Shown here: piece after piece, positions 20,360 through 29,069 of the stretch | Layout of the letters: every line of letters starts with the position of its first letter | How positions within the stretch are numbered: position 1 is the stretch's first letter | Origin: Chengkuizengella axinellae | GTDB taxonomy: Bacteria > Bacillota > Bacilli > Paenibacillales > KCTC-33759 | NCBI RefSeq assembly: GCF_030730905.1 | Contig: NZ_JAVAMP010000002.1 | Span: 1 to 64,000, forward strand | Length of the DNA: 64,000 bases | Reading direction: 5' to 3' | The notes under the pieces: model-generated | What the model saw: the letters and a program-made list of their open reading frames with translations, nothing else | Told to the model about the DNA's origin: nothing | Databases searched by the model: none | Made by a program: the position numbers and the translations under genes

Positions 20360-20690
20360 GTTGTAAATGTTTGTTTGCGTTTGAGTAAAGCATAAATCCA
20401 ATGAATCAGCTTATTTGCACAAGCAATGACTGCGACTTTATGTGGCTTACCTTCCTCTAGCTTCTATCATAGAATTCTTTTAGTCTAGGATTCTGAGTGG
20501 TTATCAAACCACATTGTACAGCTGTATATAAAATCTGCCTCAATCTAGTTGAGCCTCTTTTCGTAATACGGTTAATTCTAGCTTTGAATTGACCTTATTC
20601 ATGGACACTAGGATCAATTCCAGCAAAGGCAACGAGTTTCTTAGGGTTATTAAATCGATCAATTTCACCGATCTCGGAGATGATTGTGGA
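20350..20690 (-). mobile_element. IS110-family transposase remnant (C-terminal part)
   Basis: Minus-strand translation gives the conserved IS110 C-terminal region: STIISEIGEIDRF, then PKKLVAFAGIDPSVHE, a TAA where Ser is expected, then GQFKARINRITKRGSTRLRQ. After a further stop and frameshift it reads EGKPHKVAVIACANKLIHW and IYALLKRKQTFTT. The N-terminal catalytic half is absent and at least two inactivating changes are present, so it is dead. It is fused in frame to the M23 peptidase gene on one side and abuts the VOC pseudogene on the other. The boundaries are approximate. Confidence 0.85.
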
Positions 20691-21365
20691 AAATCTTATT
20701 CTATCTTTATCTTTAGGAATGCCATTAAATACTTTACACCATTTTCCGTTCTGAAATAATTCATATTGTTCAAAAGCACAAGGCAACCCATTTGCAGTGA
20801 CTATATCACTGCTATCCATAAGCTGAAAATGTAAATGGGGGCCAAAAGAATTACCTGAATGACCTACTTTACCGATAACATCGCCCTTTTTCACGCTTTG
20901 ACCAACTGATACCTTAATTGACCCTGTTTGAAGATGAACTAATCCAGCAAATACATTGTCATCACATTTCATAATGATGTAGTTACCAGCAACAGATTGT
21001 AAATTGTCTTTGTTTGGATCGAAAGCGTGGGCAACTTTTGATGCTACATACAAGTCTGAAAGTAGATGCGCCCTTGCGCGCTCCTTGTAACCATCCTCCG
21101 ACTTGACAATTATCCCATCACAAGGCGCATGCACATCTTTACCCCAACAGTAATAAGTATTTAGAGGAGCGCCTAAAAGAAAATATCGTAACGGATGAAC
21201 ACGATAGCTAGGCCAACCTTTTCTAGACCAATCCACTTGCAAAAAATCATAAGCATATCGTGTTCCAAAGCGGTTTGTTCCGTGGCTCGGAATTCTTTTT
21301 CCTGGAGTATTTGGAGAAAGCCACTCTCCCCTCAAAGGAAATTCTACAATTATCGGTTTACTCAC
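20595..21365 (-). CDS. M23-family metallopeptidase with IS110-derived C-terminus
   Basis: LytM/M23 zinc endopeptidase fold. The first zinc-ligand region is SHGTNRFGTRYAYDF and the second is GHSGNSFGPHLHFQL (HLH motif); YYCWGKDVHAPCDG lies between. Start chosen at GTG 21365 behind AAAGGAG; a TTG at 21392 is open but lacks a site. No signal peptide, so the substrate is unclear. Codons after KDKDRIRF (20691 onward on this strand) are IS110 transposase sequence: 31 foreign residues ending at the transposase's own nonsense codon. The peptidase domain itself is complete, so the product may still fold. Confidence 0.85.
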   Translation of the reverse strand: MSKPIIVEFPLRGEWLSPNTPGKRIPSHGTNRFGTRYAYDFLQVDWSRKGWPSYRVHPLRYFLLGAPLNTYYCWGKDVHAPCDGIIVKSEDGYKERARAHLLSDLYVASKVAHAFDPNKDNLQSVAGNYIIMKCDDNVFAGLVHLQTGSIKVSVGQSVKKGDVIGKVGHSGNSFGPHLHFQLMDSSDIVTANGLPCAFEQYELFQNGKWCKVFNGIPKDKDRIRFSTIISEIGEIDRFNNPKKLVAFAGIDPSVHE

Positions 21366-21452
21366 TTTATACACTCCTTTCGCTGTGCTCAAGGCACAAA
21401 TTAGTAATGAAATTTAATTCTTGTGTATATAGAGAAAGATATAATGATTTAG

Positions 21453-21755
21453 AAGGTTGATTGCATAAGAAGGTTTTTAATTTTTATAGAACGTACATTT
21501 CATGATTATGATTTATTAGAGTATAAATTGTGTCATAAAATGAGAGGTGATAGTAATTCAGTATCTTTAAAAATGATTATAACAAGTGGGATTGAAATCT
21601 GGGAACTATCTTTTAAAGGTGTGTCTAAACTACAAACCACTTACGTAGAAAGATTTACTGCAGATTATGATGATTGGATTAGTGAAGAAATTTTAAATAT
21701 AGATGAAAAAACCTTATCTTTTAGGAATTGTTTTCCTCAGAAGCAAGTATTTTAA
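21453..21755 (+). pseudogene. Unrecognised open frame, possibly a 5'-truncated gene
   Basis: An open frame runs from a stop at 21450 to TAA at 21753. Its first good initiator is a TTG at 21528 (75 residues, lacking a ribosome site). The sequence is protein-like (MIITSGIEIWELSFKG, YDDWISEEILNIDE) and remains so upstream of the TTG (ERTFHDYDLLEYKL). It may be a gene that lost its start. Family not recognised. Confidence 0.35.
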
Positions 21756-22002
21756 TTTTGTCTGTAGAAAAATCATTTTACAGTGTCTGAACTATTTTCA
21801 GCAATATGGAGTCAATTTTTAAGTAAGCGTCTTTTAAATTTTAGGGACATATAATGGAATAACATTAGTGAATAATCATTCAAGAGAATGTGAAGAAAAA
21901 AATTGGGCAGGAAAGTTGAATAAGAATTCCGATTTTAACTAAATGATAATTAAAAAGCAGCATTAAAGAGAAAGGGGTGATATTAATCAACACCAACAAA
22001 TA

Positions 22003-22128
22003 ATGAATGATACAAAGTGGGAAGAAATTAGGTTAGCAATGTATAACTACCCTCACAATCGACAGATGAGGAATGGTATTATCATTATTCTTTAAAATTA
22101 GAATTTTATCTGAGAGTAAAAACTATTT
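22003..22128 (+). pseudogene. Fragmented small-protein gene
   Basis: ATG at 22003 opens MNDTKWEEIRLAMYNYPHNR, and the next frame continues TDEEWYYHYSLKLEFYLRV. The halves resemble the start and middle of a short family of uncharacterised Bacillales proteins with MNDTKWEE...W..EWYYHF (a DUF6678-like pattern, from memory). The middle is deleted and shifted. AAAGGGGTGA lies 22 bp upstream. Confidence 0.4.
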
Positions 22129-22407
22129 CTTTCTAAAAGTTTTATAGACTAGGTATCCAGTAATACCGATTAGAGAAGAAAAAATGACAACCATCCCTAT
22201 TAAATCATTTTTCAATGGCTTTGTTATAGAGTCAAGGAACTCCCTTGCTCCAAAGAAGTTAAATAGAATATTGAAAATGGTAAATATAATAAAGACGACT
22301 AGCACATGGATCATTGTTTTTATGATCGTATATTTATTTTCAAAAAACAGAAAGATTCCAAATATAACGCTAGCAAGTCCAATTTCAATTAAATCTACAG
22401 TATTCAT
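22123..22407 (-). CDS. Small membrane protein, unknown function
   Basis: 94 residues with three predicted hydrophobic helices (about 7-22, 29-52 and 68-88) and a short basic tail (YKTFRKK), implying a cytosolic C-terminus. ATG at 22407 follows GTGAGGT. Family not recognised and no operon partner, although the secreted protein at 22560-23054 lies upstream on the same strand. Confidence 0.6.
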   Translation of the reverse strand: MNTVDLIEIGLASVIFGIFLFFENKYTIIKTMIHVLVVFIIFTIFNILFNFFGAREFLDSITKPLKNDLIGMVVIFSSLIGITGYLVYKTFRKK

Positions 22408-22559
22408 AATAACCTCACAAAAGAATTTATTGTTAATTATAACATAGTGATTTTATGCGATAAAACTAAAATTTTAACGGAAGAGAAAGGGTGAGGCAGT
22501 GCTAAGTAGTATTGATTTAAACAAGATTGCTGATAGACATAAGTTTGTAGGTTGTTATA

Positions 22560-23054
22560 TCATACACGAGGAGCATATTCACGTTGTAATTCATTATAAA
22601 TTTCATAAAATTCTTCTATAGTTTCTATTGAAGATCCTATACTTTCGTAAGCTCGATTTTTAAGCTCTTCATCATTTTGTTCAATTCCTTTTTTTAATAA
22701 ATTAAAGGCACCTAGTCGACTTCCTAAAGCATTCTGATAATTATTAACTAAATCTTGCACTTCTTCTGTATCAAAATGTTTATAGTTTATATTACTATAA
22801 ATTTGTTGATATAAAGTATGTCTAGGAATAATTTCTTGAGTCAGTGTTTCATAAAGTATTTCATCATTTTGAAAATTTTCACCTGTTACACTTTCAAACA
22901 AAGACATTACTAGTTCTTCTTCTTCATCTTGAATCAAAATCCACCTTCCATGAAAGTCTAAAAAATCTTCTTCTAGTGATTCTTTATTAGCTACCATAAA
23001 AGTAACACTATTAGAAATTATCAATACAAGTAAAACAAGTATTATTTTTTTCAT
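22560..23054 (-). CDS. Predicted secreted or anchored helical protein, unknown function
   Basis: 164 residues from ATG 23054, which follows GGGAGGGAC. The first 22 residues (MKKIILVLLVLIISNSVTFM) are a signal peptide or N-terminal anchor with no lipobox. The rest is acidic and strongly helical (EEDFLDFHGRWILIQDEEEE, SIETIEEFYEIYNELQRE). Family not recognised. Confidence 0.6.
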   Translation of the reverse strand: MKKIILVLLVLIISNSVTFMVANKESLEEDFLDFHGRWILIQDEEEELVMSLFESVTGENFQNDEILYETLTQEIIPRHTLYQQIYSNINYKHFDTEEVQDLVNNYQNALGSRLGAFNLLKKGIEQNDEELKNRAYESIGSSIETIEEFYEIYNELQREYAPRV

Positions 23055-23144
23055 ATTGTCCCTCCCTTCCTTATATAAACATAATATTACTATTGTGAAA
23101 TAGTTTAAACTAGTATTTTTACCCATATGAATTATAATATGTAG

Positions 23145-23167
23145 AACCGCCCTAGGGCGGTTTTTTT
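23145..23167 (+). terminator. Isolated rho-independent terminator
   Basis: AACCGCCC-TA-GGGCGGTT followed by seven T on the plus strand, and directly preceded by TATAAT at 23133-23138. No plus-strand gene lies upstream: the neighbouring gene runs the other way. Confidence 0.8.
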
Positions 23168-23655
23168 AGTTGTTGTTGTCTAAATCTTCTTTATTCCAAG
23201 TCAATGCATGTGGGAAATCTTCAACATAATTCTCGTACTAATTCATTTTTTAATACAAGGAATTGGGCAAATGTCGCATAAAACGATAGCCCTTTACTCA
23301 AGAACGTTTATCTAATAAGAGAAGCACCGCCTATTGTATATATTAAGGATGAGTTTTAAATAAATACATAAATATAATTCTTGATTTTAGGATTGTAATA
23401 AAAAGTTTACCAAGACTAGAAAGAAGCAGAGATTAATTATTTTATTTTTTCTTATTTCTTTAGTTAGTAATATATGGTAGGATAATGCATGGAGATGTAA
23501 AGAAAGGGGAATCTAGATTACGCATGTGGAATAACCTGAAGTGATTATGTAATTGAATAGAGGCAATTGAGGTCCTTTATTTACAGGATTCGTTTATTTG
23601 TCTATCTTAAATCATTCAAGGGACACATGGTGTGGACAATCAATTCCCATAACCA

Positions 23656-23684
23656 AGCAGATACCTTTCAAGTATCTGCTTTTT
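23656..23684 (+). terminator. Rho-independent terminator
   Basis: AGCAGATAC (23656-23664) and GTATCTGCT (23672-23680) enclose a 7-nt loop, followed by TTTTATTTT. No gene was identified upstream of it. It lies 66 bp before the phosphotransferase gene and insulates that gene. Confidence 0.8.
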
Positions 23685-23749
23685 ATTTTGGGGGAATTTA
23701 CATCTCTATTGACCTAATTATAGTGTCCCCACAATAGGGGGAATTTTTA

Positions 23750-24547
23750 ATGAAACATAAATCCGAAAACGAAGAGAAGCTTTCAGGCGGAAATGTGTCG
23801 AAGGTATATCGTGCCGGAGATACAGTTCGAAGAGAGGTAAAAACTGATAGCACAAAAATTCACCAGCTTTTAAAGCATTTAGAAAACAAAGGATTTAGCT
23901 ATGCACCCAAATTTCTTGGAATAGATGACAAAGGTAGAGAGGTATTATCTTTTATCGAAGGTGAAGCTGGCAATTATCCTTTAAGAAAATACATGTGGTC
24001 TAATAAGACTTTAATTGAAATAGCTAAGATATTGCGTAGTTATCACGAAGCAGTGAGTGACTTTCCTATAACAGGCCAATGGAAGTCCATAGATAACACT
24101 CCACATAATTTAGAAGTTGTATGCCACAATGATTTTGCTATTTACAATATTATCTTTAATCATGAAAAACCTGTAGGTATTATTGATTTTGACTTTGCTG
24201 GTCCTGGTCCAAGGCTTTGGGATATTGCTTATACTCTTTACACTTGCGTTCCTTTAAGTAGACTTTATCATACTGAAACAGGAGAGGCTGTTTATTATAA
24301 TTCATCTAAAGATGCTGAACGTATAAAGCAGAGAGTGAAGTTGTTTTTTGATTCTTATGGTATGGAAGGCATTGAAGAAAACTTTCTGAAGATGGTATTG
24401 CAGCGATTAGAAGGGGTATGTATGACCATGAAAAGAAAAGCAAGTGAGGGTGATATGGCTTTTCAGAAGATGATAGATGAAGGGCATTATGAACATTATC
24501 AGAATGAAATTAAATTTATACTTAAACATGGAGAAGAGTGGGTTTAA
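23750..24547 (+). CDS. Aminoglycoside phosphotransferase-family (APH/choline kinase fold) protein
   Basis: 265-residue small-molecule kinase fold. Brenner motif CHNDFAIYNIIF with His126/Asp128, then metal-binding GIIDFDFAGPGPRLWDIAYT. The family covers many substrates, and the short N-lobe and lack of a resistance-gene context argue against calling a specific antibiotic target. ATG at 23750 is preceded by AGGGGGAAT. Terminator at 24627-24662. Confidence 0.85.
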   Translation: MKHKSENEEKLSGGNVSKVYRAGDTVRREVKTDSTKIHQLLKHLENKGFSYAPKFLGIDDKGREVLSFIEGEAGNYPLRKYMWSNKTLIEIAKILRSYHEAVSDFPITGQWKSIDNTPHNLEVVCHNDFAIYNIIFNHEKPVGIIDFDFAGPGPRLWDIAYTLYTCVPLSRLYHTETGEAVYYNSSKDAERIKQRVKLFFDSYGMEGIEENFLKMVLQRLEGVCMTMKRKASEGDMAFQKMIDEGHYEHYQNEIKFILKHGEEWV

Positions 24548-24921
24548 GAGTAGCGAAGCGATTCTTTATTAGCAGGAACGCTCGTCCACTAACAATTTTT
24601 ACTTGATACTAATAGTTTATTCAATTAAAGGACGCGCTTATTGAATAGCGCGCCTTTCTTTGTATTGGGACTAGATTGTTGATTACATCGATTGCTCAAA
24701 TCAGGAATTTTACAGAGTAGATTTAGGTCTTTTTTTGTTTGATTTTGATCGTACGTTTGACCTTAAAATTAGGTGGATGGTTTATAATCAAAGATAAGGT
24801 GATCAGATCATGATTAAAGTAATACTTGAATTTACTTATGAGTTATTCAATTATTACTTGATATACACACTATCGTTTGATCGATACAATAAACCTATCT
24901 AAATTAAATGAGGTGATGTTA
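24548..24921. other. Intergenic stretch before the XRE gene
   Basis: Contains the phosphotransferase terminator at 24627-24662. The remainder is A+T-rich, with TATAAT-like strings near 24780-24790 and 24860-24890 but no well-spaced promoter that can be singled out. Confidence 0.4.
24627..24662 (+). terminator. Terminator after the phosphotransferase gene
   Basis: AAAGGACGCGC pairs with GCGCGCCTTT around TTATTGAATA with one mismatch, then CTTTG. Confidence 0.75.
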
Positions 24922-25617
24922 TTGTTCGACATGAAACAAATTGGTAGACAAATTGCACAATTAAGGAAATCAAAAAAAATAACTCAAATGAAGTTAGCGG
25001 ATCAACTTGGAGTTAGTTTTCAAGCGGTTAGTAATTGGGAACGAGGAGAAACCATGCCTGATATTTCTAAACTACCTGAGTTAGCCCAAATATTTAATGT
25101 TAGTATTGATGAGATCCTTAAGCACGAAAAGGGGACACAATTAATTAAAAATATCATTGAAGATAATACAGAAGAGTATTTAGATCAAAATGAAGTTTCT
25201 ATAGAAGAATTTTCAAATGTTGCACCGTTAATTGAAACAGACAAAGCTGATGAAGTTTTTCATACCATTAAAGGAAGATTAACATTAGGTGATATGTCAT
25301 CTATTGCTCCCTTTGTAAACGAAGAATTGATCGATGAATATGCAAAAAGAGAATTTGAGAATAACGGTATTGATGCATTAACTGCCATCGCTCCATTTAT
25401 GAGCAAAGAAGTAATCAGTGATTGTGCTAAAAAAAGTTACCATGATTACGGAATTGACTCGTTAGTATCAATGTGTCCCTTTATTGATAAAGAAACTATG
25501 AATGAAATAGCTATAGACACAATGTCCAAAAAAGAAATGAAGGAATTACTACCAATCTTGCCCTTTGTTAACAAACAGTTAATAAAGGATTTTGTGAAAA
25601 AAGGAATGAATCACTAG
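24922..25617 (+). CDS. XRE-family transcriptional regulator with C-terminal repeats
   Basis: 231 residues from TTG 24922 (GAGGTG with 6-nt spacing); an ATG at 24931 and a TTG at 24877 are alternatives. The N-terminal helix-turn-helix is in IAQLRKSKKITQMKLADQLG followed by VSFQAVSNWERGE. The C-terminal two thirds is built of about four helical repeats of 30-35 residues sharing a [SA][IM].PF[VMI] core: SSIAPFV, TAIAPFM, SMCPFI and PILPFV. These are presumably a sensory or dimerisation scaffold. The ligand and target are unknown, and no obvious partner gene is adjacent. Confidence 0.87.
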   Translation: MFDMKQIGRQIAQLRKSKKITQMKLADQLGVSFQAVSNWERGETMPDISKLPELAQIFNVSIDEILKHEKGTQLIKNIIEDNTEEYLDQNEVSIEEFSNVAPLIETDKADEVFHTIKGRLTLGDMSSIAPFVNEELIDEYAKREFENNGIDALTAIAPFMSKEVISDCAKKSYHDYGIDSLVSMCPFIDKETMNEIAIDTMSKKEMKELLPILPFVNKQLIKDFVKKGMNH

Positions 25618-25650
25618 ATAGATGAATTTAATCAAAGCGTATATCAACCC

Positions 25651-25689
25651 AAAAAGTCGAATTCTTATAATCTAAGGAACCGACTTTTT
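25651..25689. terminator. Bidirectional terminator between XRE and Nudix genes
   Basis: AAAAAGTCG (25651-25659) and CGACTTTTT (25681-25689). On both strands the stem ends in T. It overlaps the last codons of the convergent Nudix gene. Confidence 0.65.
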
Positions 25690-26451
25690 ATTGTTTGTTG
25701 CTAAGATTTTCAATTCTTGTTTCAGGACAGGACTTAGGAAATCAAGTTTTGGATTATTATCAGATTCGAAAAAACCTGAAACCGAATCACTATCTGCTGA
25801 CACTAGTATAATAGATGAAAATTCTGGATCTATCCCTTTCTCGTTTAAAGCTATTTCAAATTGCTCATACCGTTTGCGAAATTCTAATGAATCAATATCT
25901 AACTGAATTAAATATACAAGAGCTATATTTCCCCAATGTACGATATATCGTGGTTCGATTTTTGTTACCAGATTTCGGTCTTTTAAATCGATTCCAATTT
26001 CTTCTTTGGCTTCACGAAAAAGACTGCCCAAAATATCTACAGTATCTCCATGTATGTCCTTATTATCTATCCCTCCTGCTATAAACTGTATTCTTGCAGG
26101 ATTAGCCGTTTGGTTATTCATCTTCCCTAATATAAAATAGTTATCCTTTGTTAATATAAGTCCGTTAGCAACTATAACAGGACAATTGAATTTTTCTGGT
26201 ATTTTGTGATGCTTAGTATATAGAAAATGAGCAAAATCAGTTTTATGTAACGTAACGAGTAACTCATTCTCTGTTTCTTTGATTTTTTTAATTGAGAATA
26301 TATCGCCTCTATGGAATGTTTCTCCACTTTTAATAAGAGAGTCCCAATATAAATTAATAGATTCTTGTAGAGATTGTGGTAAGTCCATAAGTTTTTCAGA
26401 GACCGTTATTTTAACATTTGTCGGGATTTTTTTGACTACAACCTTATTCAA
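25672..26451 (-). CDS. Nudix hydrolase-domain protein
   Basis: 259 residues. The Nudix box is present as GG (126-127) and REAKEEIG (residues 146-153), with the catalytic Glu pair intact. The N-terminal region of about 90 residues (TVSEKLMDLPQSLQESINLY) is not part of the standard Nudix fold and resembles no domain I can name. Substrate (nucleoside diphosphate derivative) cannot be deduced. ATG at 26451 has only a weak upstream GAGG. Confidence 0.85.
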   Translation of the reverse strand: MNKVVVKKIPTNVKITVSEKLMDLPQSLQESINLYWDSLIKSGETFHRGDIFSIKKIKETENELLVTLHKTDFAHFLYTKHHKIPEKFNCPVIVANGLILTKDNYFILGKMNNQTANPARIQFIAGGIDNKDIHGDTVDILGSLFREAKEEIGIDLKDRNLVTKIEPRYIVHWGNIALVYLIQLDIDSLEFRKRYEQFEIALNEKGIDPEFSSIILVSADSDSVSGFFESDNNPKLDFLSPVLKQELKILATNNKKSVP

Positions 26452-26636
26452 AATCTGACACCTCGTTTCTATAATAAATCTAAACCTTACAGCTGTAAAT
26501 TCATCCTTTGATTTAACAATTCTTTAACATTTTTAACATGATAATCTTTTAAATGGTCACTTCATAATAAGTAATAGCACATGTATTGCCTTATGAATAG
26601 TATAAATCAAATGACTCATTAGAAAGGATGGCATAT

Positions 26637-27101
26637 ATGAGCACTTTTGATCCAAATAAGCTAAGCGTTACTTTCTTTAAGGGTGTTACTGAAACGATGC
26701 CGATTTTTCCTCGATTTTATACATTAACACATTCTGATATTACAGGGGAACTTTTTTTAGATATTGGTCCAACTTATCAAGTAGATAAAATTAATGTAAA
26801 CATGCGAGACGAAGTGCTTGGGCATTGGTATATCACAAATGAATGTATATCTTTTCACGCTTACGTATATGTTTCGAGTGGTGAATTTGATAAAGAAGTG
26901 TCTAAAGTAAGATATGAGATTTTCAAAAGAGAGCTTCCTCTGGCATTGAAAGCAATACGTTATGGTGATCGTCACTTATTTGATATATATCCAGAATTAG
27001 ATAAAAAAACAATATGCATCTATTTTCAATCCGTTTATCCTGAATATCATGGTGTTGAGAATTGGGGGGAATTCAAAGATTATAAAACTTTTTTCAACTG
27101 A
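26637..27101 (+). CDS. Staygreen-family protein
   Basis: 154 residues. Family signatures: FPRFYTLTHSDITGELFLDIG, MRDEVLGHWY, YVSSGEFDKEVSKVRYEIF and IRYGDRHLFDIYP. Plant staygreen (SGR) removes magnesium from chlorophyll a. Bacterial members occur in non-photosynthetic Firmicutes and have been reported to show Mg-dechelatase activity in vitro; the native substrate is unknown. The start at ATG 26637 has AAAGGATGG at good spacing; the ATG at 26628 overlaps that site. Single-gene unit. Confidence 0.85.
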   Translation: MSTFDPNKLSVTFFKGVTETMPIFPRFYTLTHSDITGELFLDIGPTYQVDKINVNMRDEVLGHWYITNECISFHAYVYVSSGEFDKEVSKVRYEIFKRELPLALKAIRYGDRHLFDIYPELDKKTICIYFQSVYPEYHGVENWGEFKDYKTFFN

Positions 27102-27601
27102 TGTAGATGCAGATCATGATCTTTATCGAGCAAAGAAATCTTTGGCTCTATTTTCTGTACAAGAAATGAAGTAGAAGAATTAATAAAAGAATATAATGAA
27201 AAAAGTGATTGTGTATACAAATTATATGGTCCAGGATAGATATACATAGTTCCATATAATTTGCAGATAATTATGGAACAACATCCACATTAATATGAAG
27301 GTGTTTTTCTGTGTATTGGTAAAAATAAACTAAAACTTATGGTGGTTTATTCAAACGGCATGACCTCATATTTATTTTTGTGTTGACTGGTTTAGCTGGA
27401 CATCTGCTTTTGAAAGAGTTGGAAAGTAAGAAGTTGTTATTCTACAATCTAGCGCCCTTCTTAAAGAAGTGCGCCATTTTCATCTAAGAACCAATATTGT
27501 GGAATTCCTCCTTGTGAAATTTAAGAAGATTTGAAATAATTGTAATTAAACTAAAGGTATTTTATTAGTTTAATTGAAAAATATCTAAGAGGTGAAAATA
27601 G
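27102..27601. other. Intergenic stretch with gene debris and a terminator
   Basis: Plus-strand frame near 27120-27240 reads SLSSKEIFGSIFCTRNEVEE then LIKEYNEKSDCVYKLYGPG before a stop, with no initiator: probably the tail of a lost gene. An imperfect stem AGCGCCCTTC/GAAGTGCGCC with TTTT lies at 27451-27480. Confidence 0.4.
27451..27480 (+). terminator. Terminator-like stem
   Basis: AGCGCCCTTC and GAAGTGCGCC pair with one mismatch around TTAAA, followed by ATTTT. Confidence 0.6.
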
Positions 27602-28063
27602 TTGAATATTAGACTTGCTGAAGCAAAAGATATTAAACAATTAATAAAAATGAGATGGGATAGTACCATTGAAGTTGATGAAAGTAAAAAAAATGAATCC
27701 TATGATGATTTTGAAAAAGAATGTCAAATCTTTTTAGAGAATGCACTTAACAGTAGTCAATGGTATATATGGGTTGCGGCGGAAAAGGAAACAGTTGTAT
27801 CACACATTTACATAGAATTAATACAAAAAGTACCACGCCCTGGTAGAACAACCTATCCTTTTGCATATATGACGAACGTATATACTGTTCCCAAATATAG
27901 AAATAAAGGTGTCGGAAGTAAAGTGTTAGGTTCAATAAACAAATGGATTAAAGAAAACAACTATGAATTTGTTATTGTATGGCCGAGTGATGAAGCTATC
28001 AACTATTACAAGAAAAATGGTTATGTTCATTGTACGGAACCTATGGAGTATTTCCCATCTTAA
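27602..28063 (+). CDS. GNAT acetyltransferase
   Basis: 153 residues, MNIRLAEAKDIKQLIKMRW at the N-terminus. The acetyl-CoA loop is in NVYTVPKYRNKGVGSKVLGS, and the C-terminal WPSDEAINYYKKNGYV is typical of the family. TTG start at 27602 behind AGAGGTGA. Substrate unknown. A second, unrelated GNAT gene follows 103 bp later. Confidence 0.9.
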   Translation: MNIRLAEAKDIKQLIKMRWDSTIEVDESKKNESYDDFEKECQIFLENALNSSQWYIWVAAEKETVVSHIYIELIQKVPRPGRTTYPFAYMTNVYTVPKYRNKGVGSKVLGSINKWIKENNYEFVIVWPSDEAINYYKKNGYVHCTEPMEYFPS

Positions 28064-28166
28064 TGAAAGGTAGCTAATTTATGTAATGGAATATGTGAGG
28101 AGAAGCTTCAATAGATTAGACCCAATATTCAACCAATAAAATCTGACATTAACAGGAGAAAAAGAA

Positions 28167-29018
28167 ATGAAACTTCACTATTCTAATGATCCAAATGAGT
28201 ATTTTAACATAGTTGCTCCCTATCTCGAAAAAGACGAAGTAATTAATAACTTGCCTTTAGGGATATTATATTCAATTATTAATAATACTCGAATATATGA
28301 TACAAAACCATTTCTCTCTTATATTGAGGAGAAAGGAAAACCTATTTTTGTCATGCTTAGAACACCACCACATCCATTAATCATTTATGGAACTGAGGAA
28401 CATGATCAAGAAGCAATTGATATAGCAGTGAATGATCTTCACATGAAAGGTATATCAATCCCTAAGGTTATAGGTCCAATCTCACTTGTTGAGCAATTTA
28501 CGGAGAAATACTGTGAATTATTTAATCAAAGCTTGAAGGTGGATATGCATCAAAAAATATACAAGCTTACTGAAGTTAATTCAATAAAGCGAAGTGAAGG
28601 CAAACTCCGTTTAGCAAAAATAGGAGAAAAGATGTTATTGGCTTCTTGGCTACAACATTTTGCGGAAGTAACCGGCACAGGTGAAGTTACACTAGAAGAA
28701 GCTAACAAAATAGTAGGAGAATTCATCACAAATAAGACACTATATGTGTGGGAAGTGAATGAAGAAATAGTTTCAATTGCCAATAAAACCAGAGCGACAA
28801 AAAATGGAATCGTTATCAATTTTGTATATACTCCAAAACATCACTCAAAAAAGGGATTTGCTACAAGCTGTGTTACCGAATTAAGCCAACTTCTTCTTAA
28901 TGAAGGATATTCTTTCTGTAGCTTATATACAGACTTAGAAAATCCTACTTCAAATAGCATTTATGTGAAAATAGGTTATCAACCTGTAGCAGATTCCATC
29001 GTTTATAGTATTTCTTGA
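28167..29018 (+). CDS. Two-part GNAT-family acetyltransferase
   Basis: 283 residues. The N-terminal half (about 1-125) is a degenerate GNAT-like or substrate domain (PYLEKDEVINNLPLGILY). The C-terminal half has the working acetyl-CoA fold (INFVYTPKHHSKKGFATSCV, DLENPTSNSIYVKIGYQPV). This layout is common in Bacillus GNAT proteins of unknown substrate. ATG at 28167 follows AGGAGAAA. Confidence 0.87.
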   Translation: MKLHYSNDPNEYFNIVAPYLEKDEVINNLPLGILYSIINNTRIYDTKPFLSYIEEKGKPIFVMLRTPPHPLIIYGTEEHDQEAIDIAVNDLHMKGISIPKVIGPISLVEQFTEKYCELFNQSLKVDMHQKIYKLTEVNSIKRSEGKLRLAKIGEKMLLASWLQHFAEVTGTGEVTLEEANKIVGEFITNKTLYVWEVNEEIVSIANKTRATKNGIVINFVYTPKHHSKKGFATSCVTELSQLLLNEGYSFCSLYTDLENPTSNSIYVKIGYQPVADSIVYSIS

Positions 29019-29069
29019 TATATATTAGATGAGTTCGACAATATTAATTGTAAGTGGGAGGTGTGCTGC

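Larger units (their letters stand above)
23055..23749. other. Gene-poor stretch with two terminators and a fragment
   Basis: 695 bp. It holds a perfect terminator at 23145-23167 and another at 23656-23684. On the minus strand near 23170-23235 there is a short protein-like tail (ENYVEDFPHALTWNKEDLD) with no start, probably the 3' end of a lost gene. Nothing else is convincing. Confidence 0.45.

Noticed and set aside
23750-24547. Antibiotic-resistance call for the APH-fold kinase
   Set aside because: The fold is shared by many housekeeping kinases, and no resistance-island or mobile context is attached to this gene.
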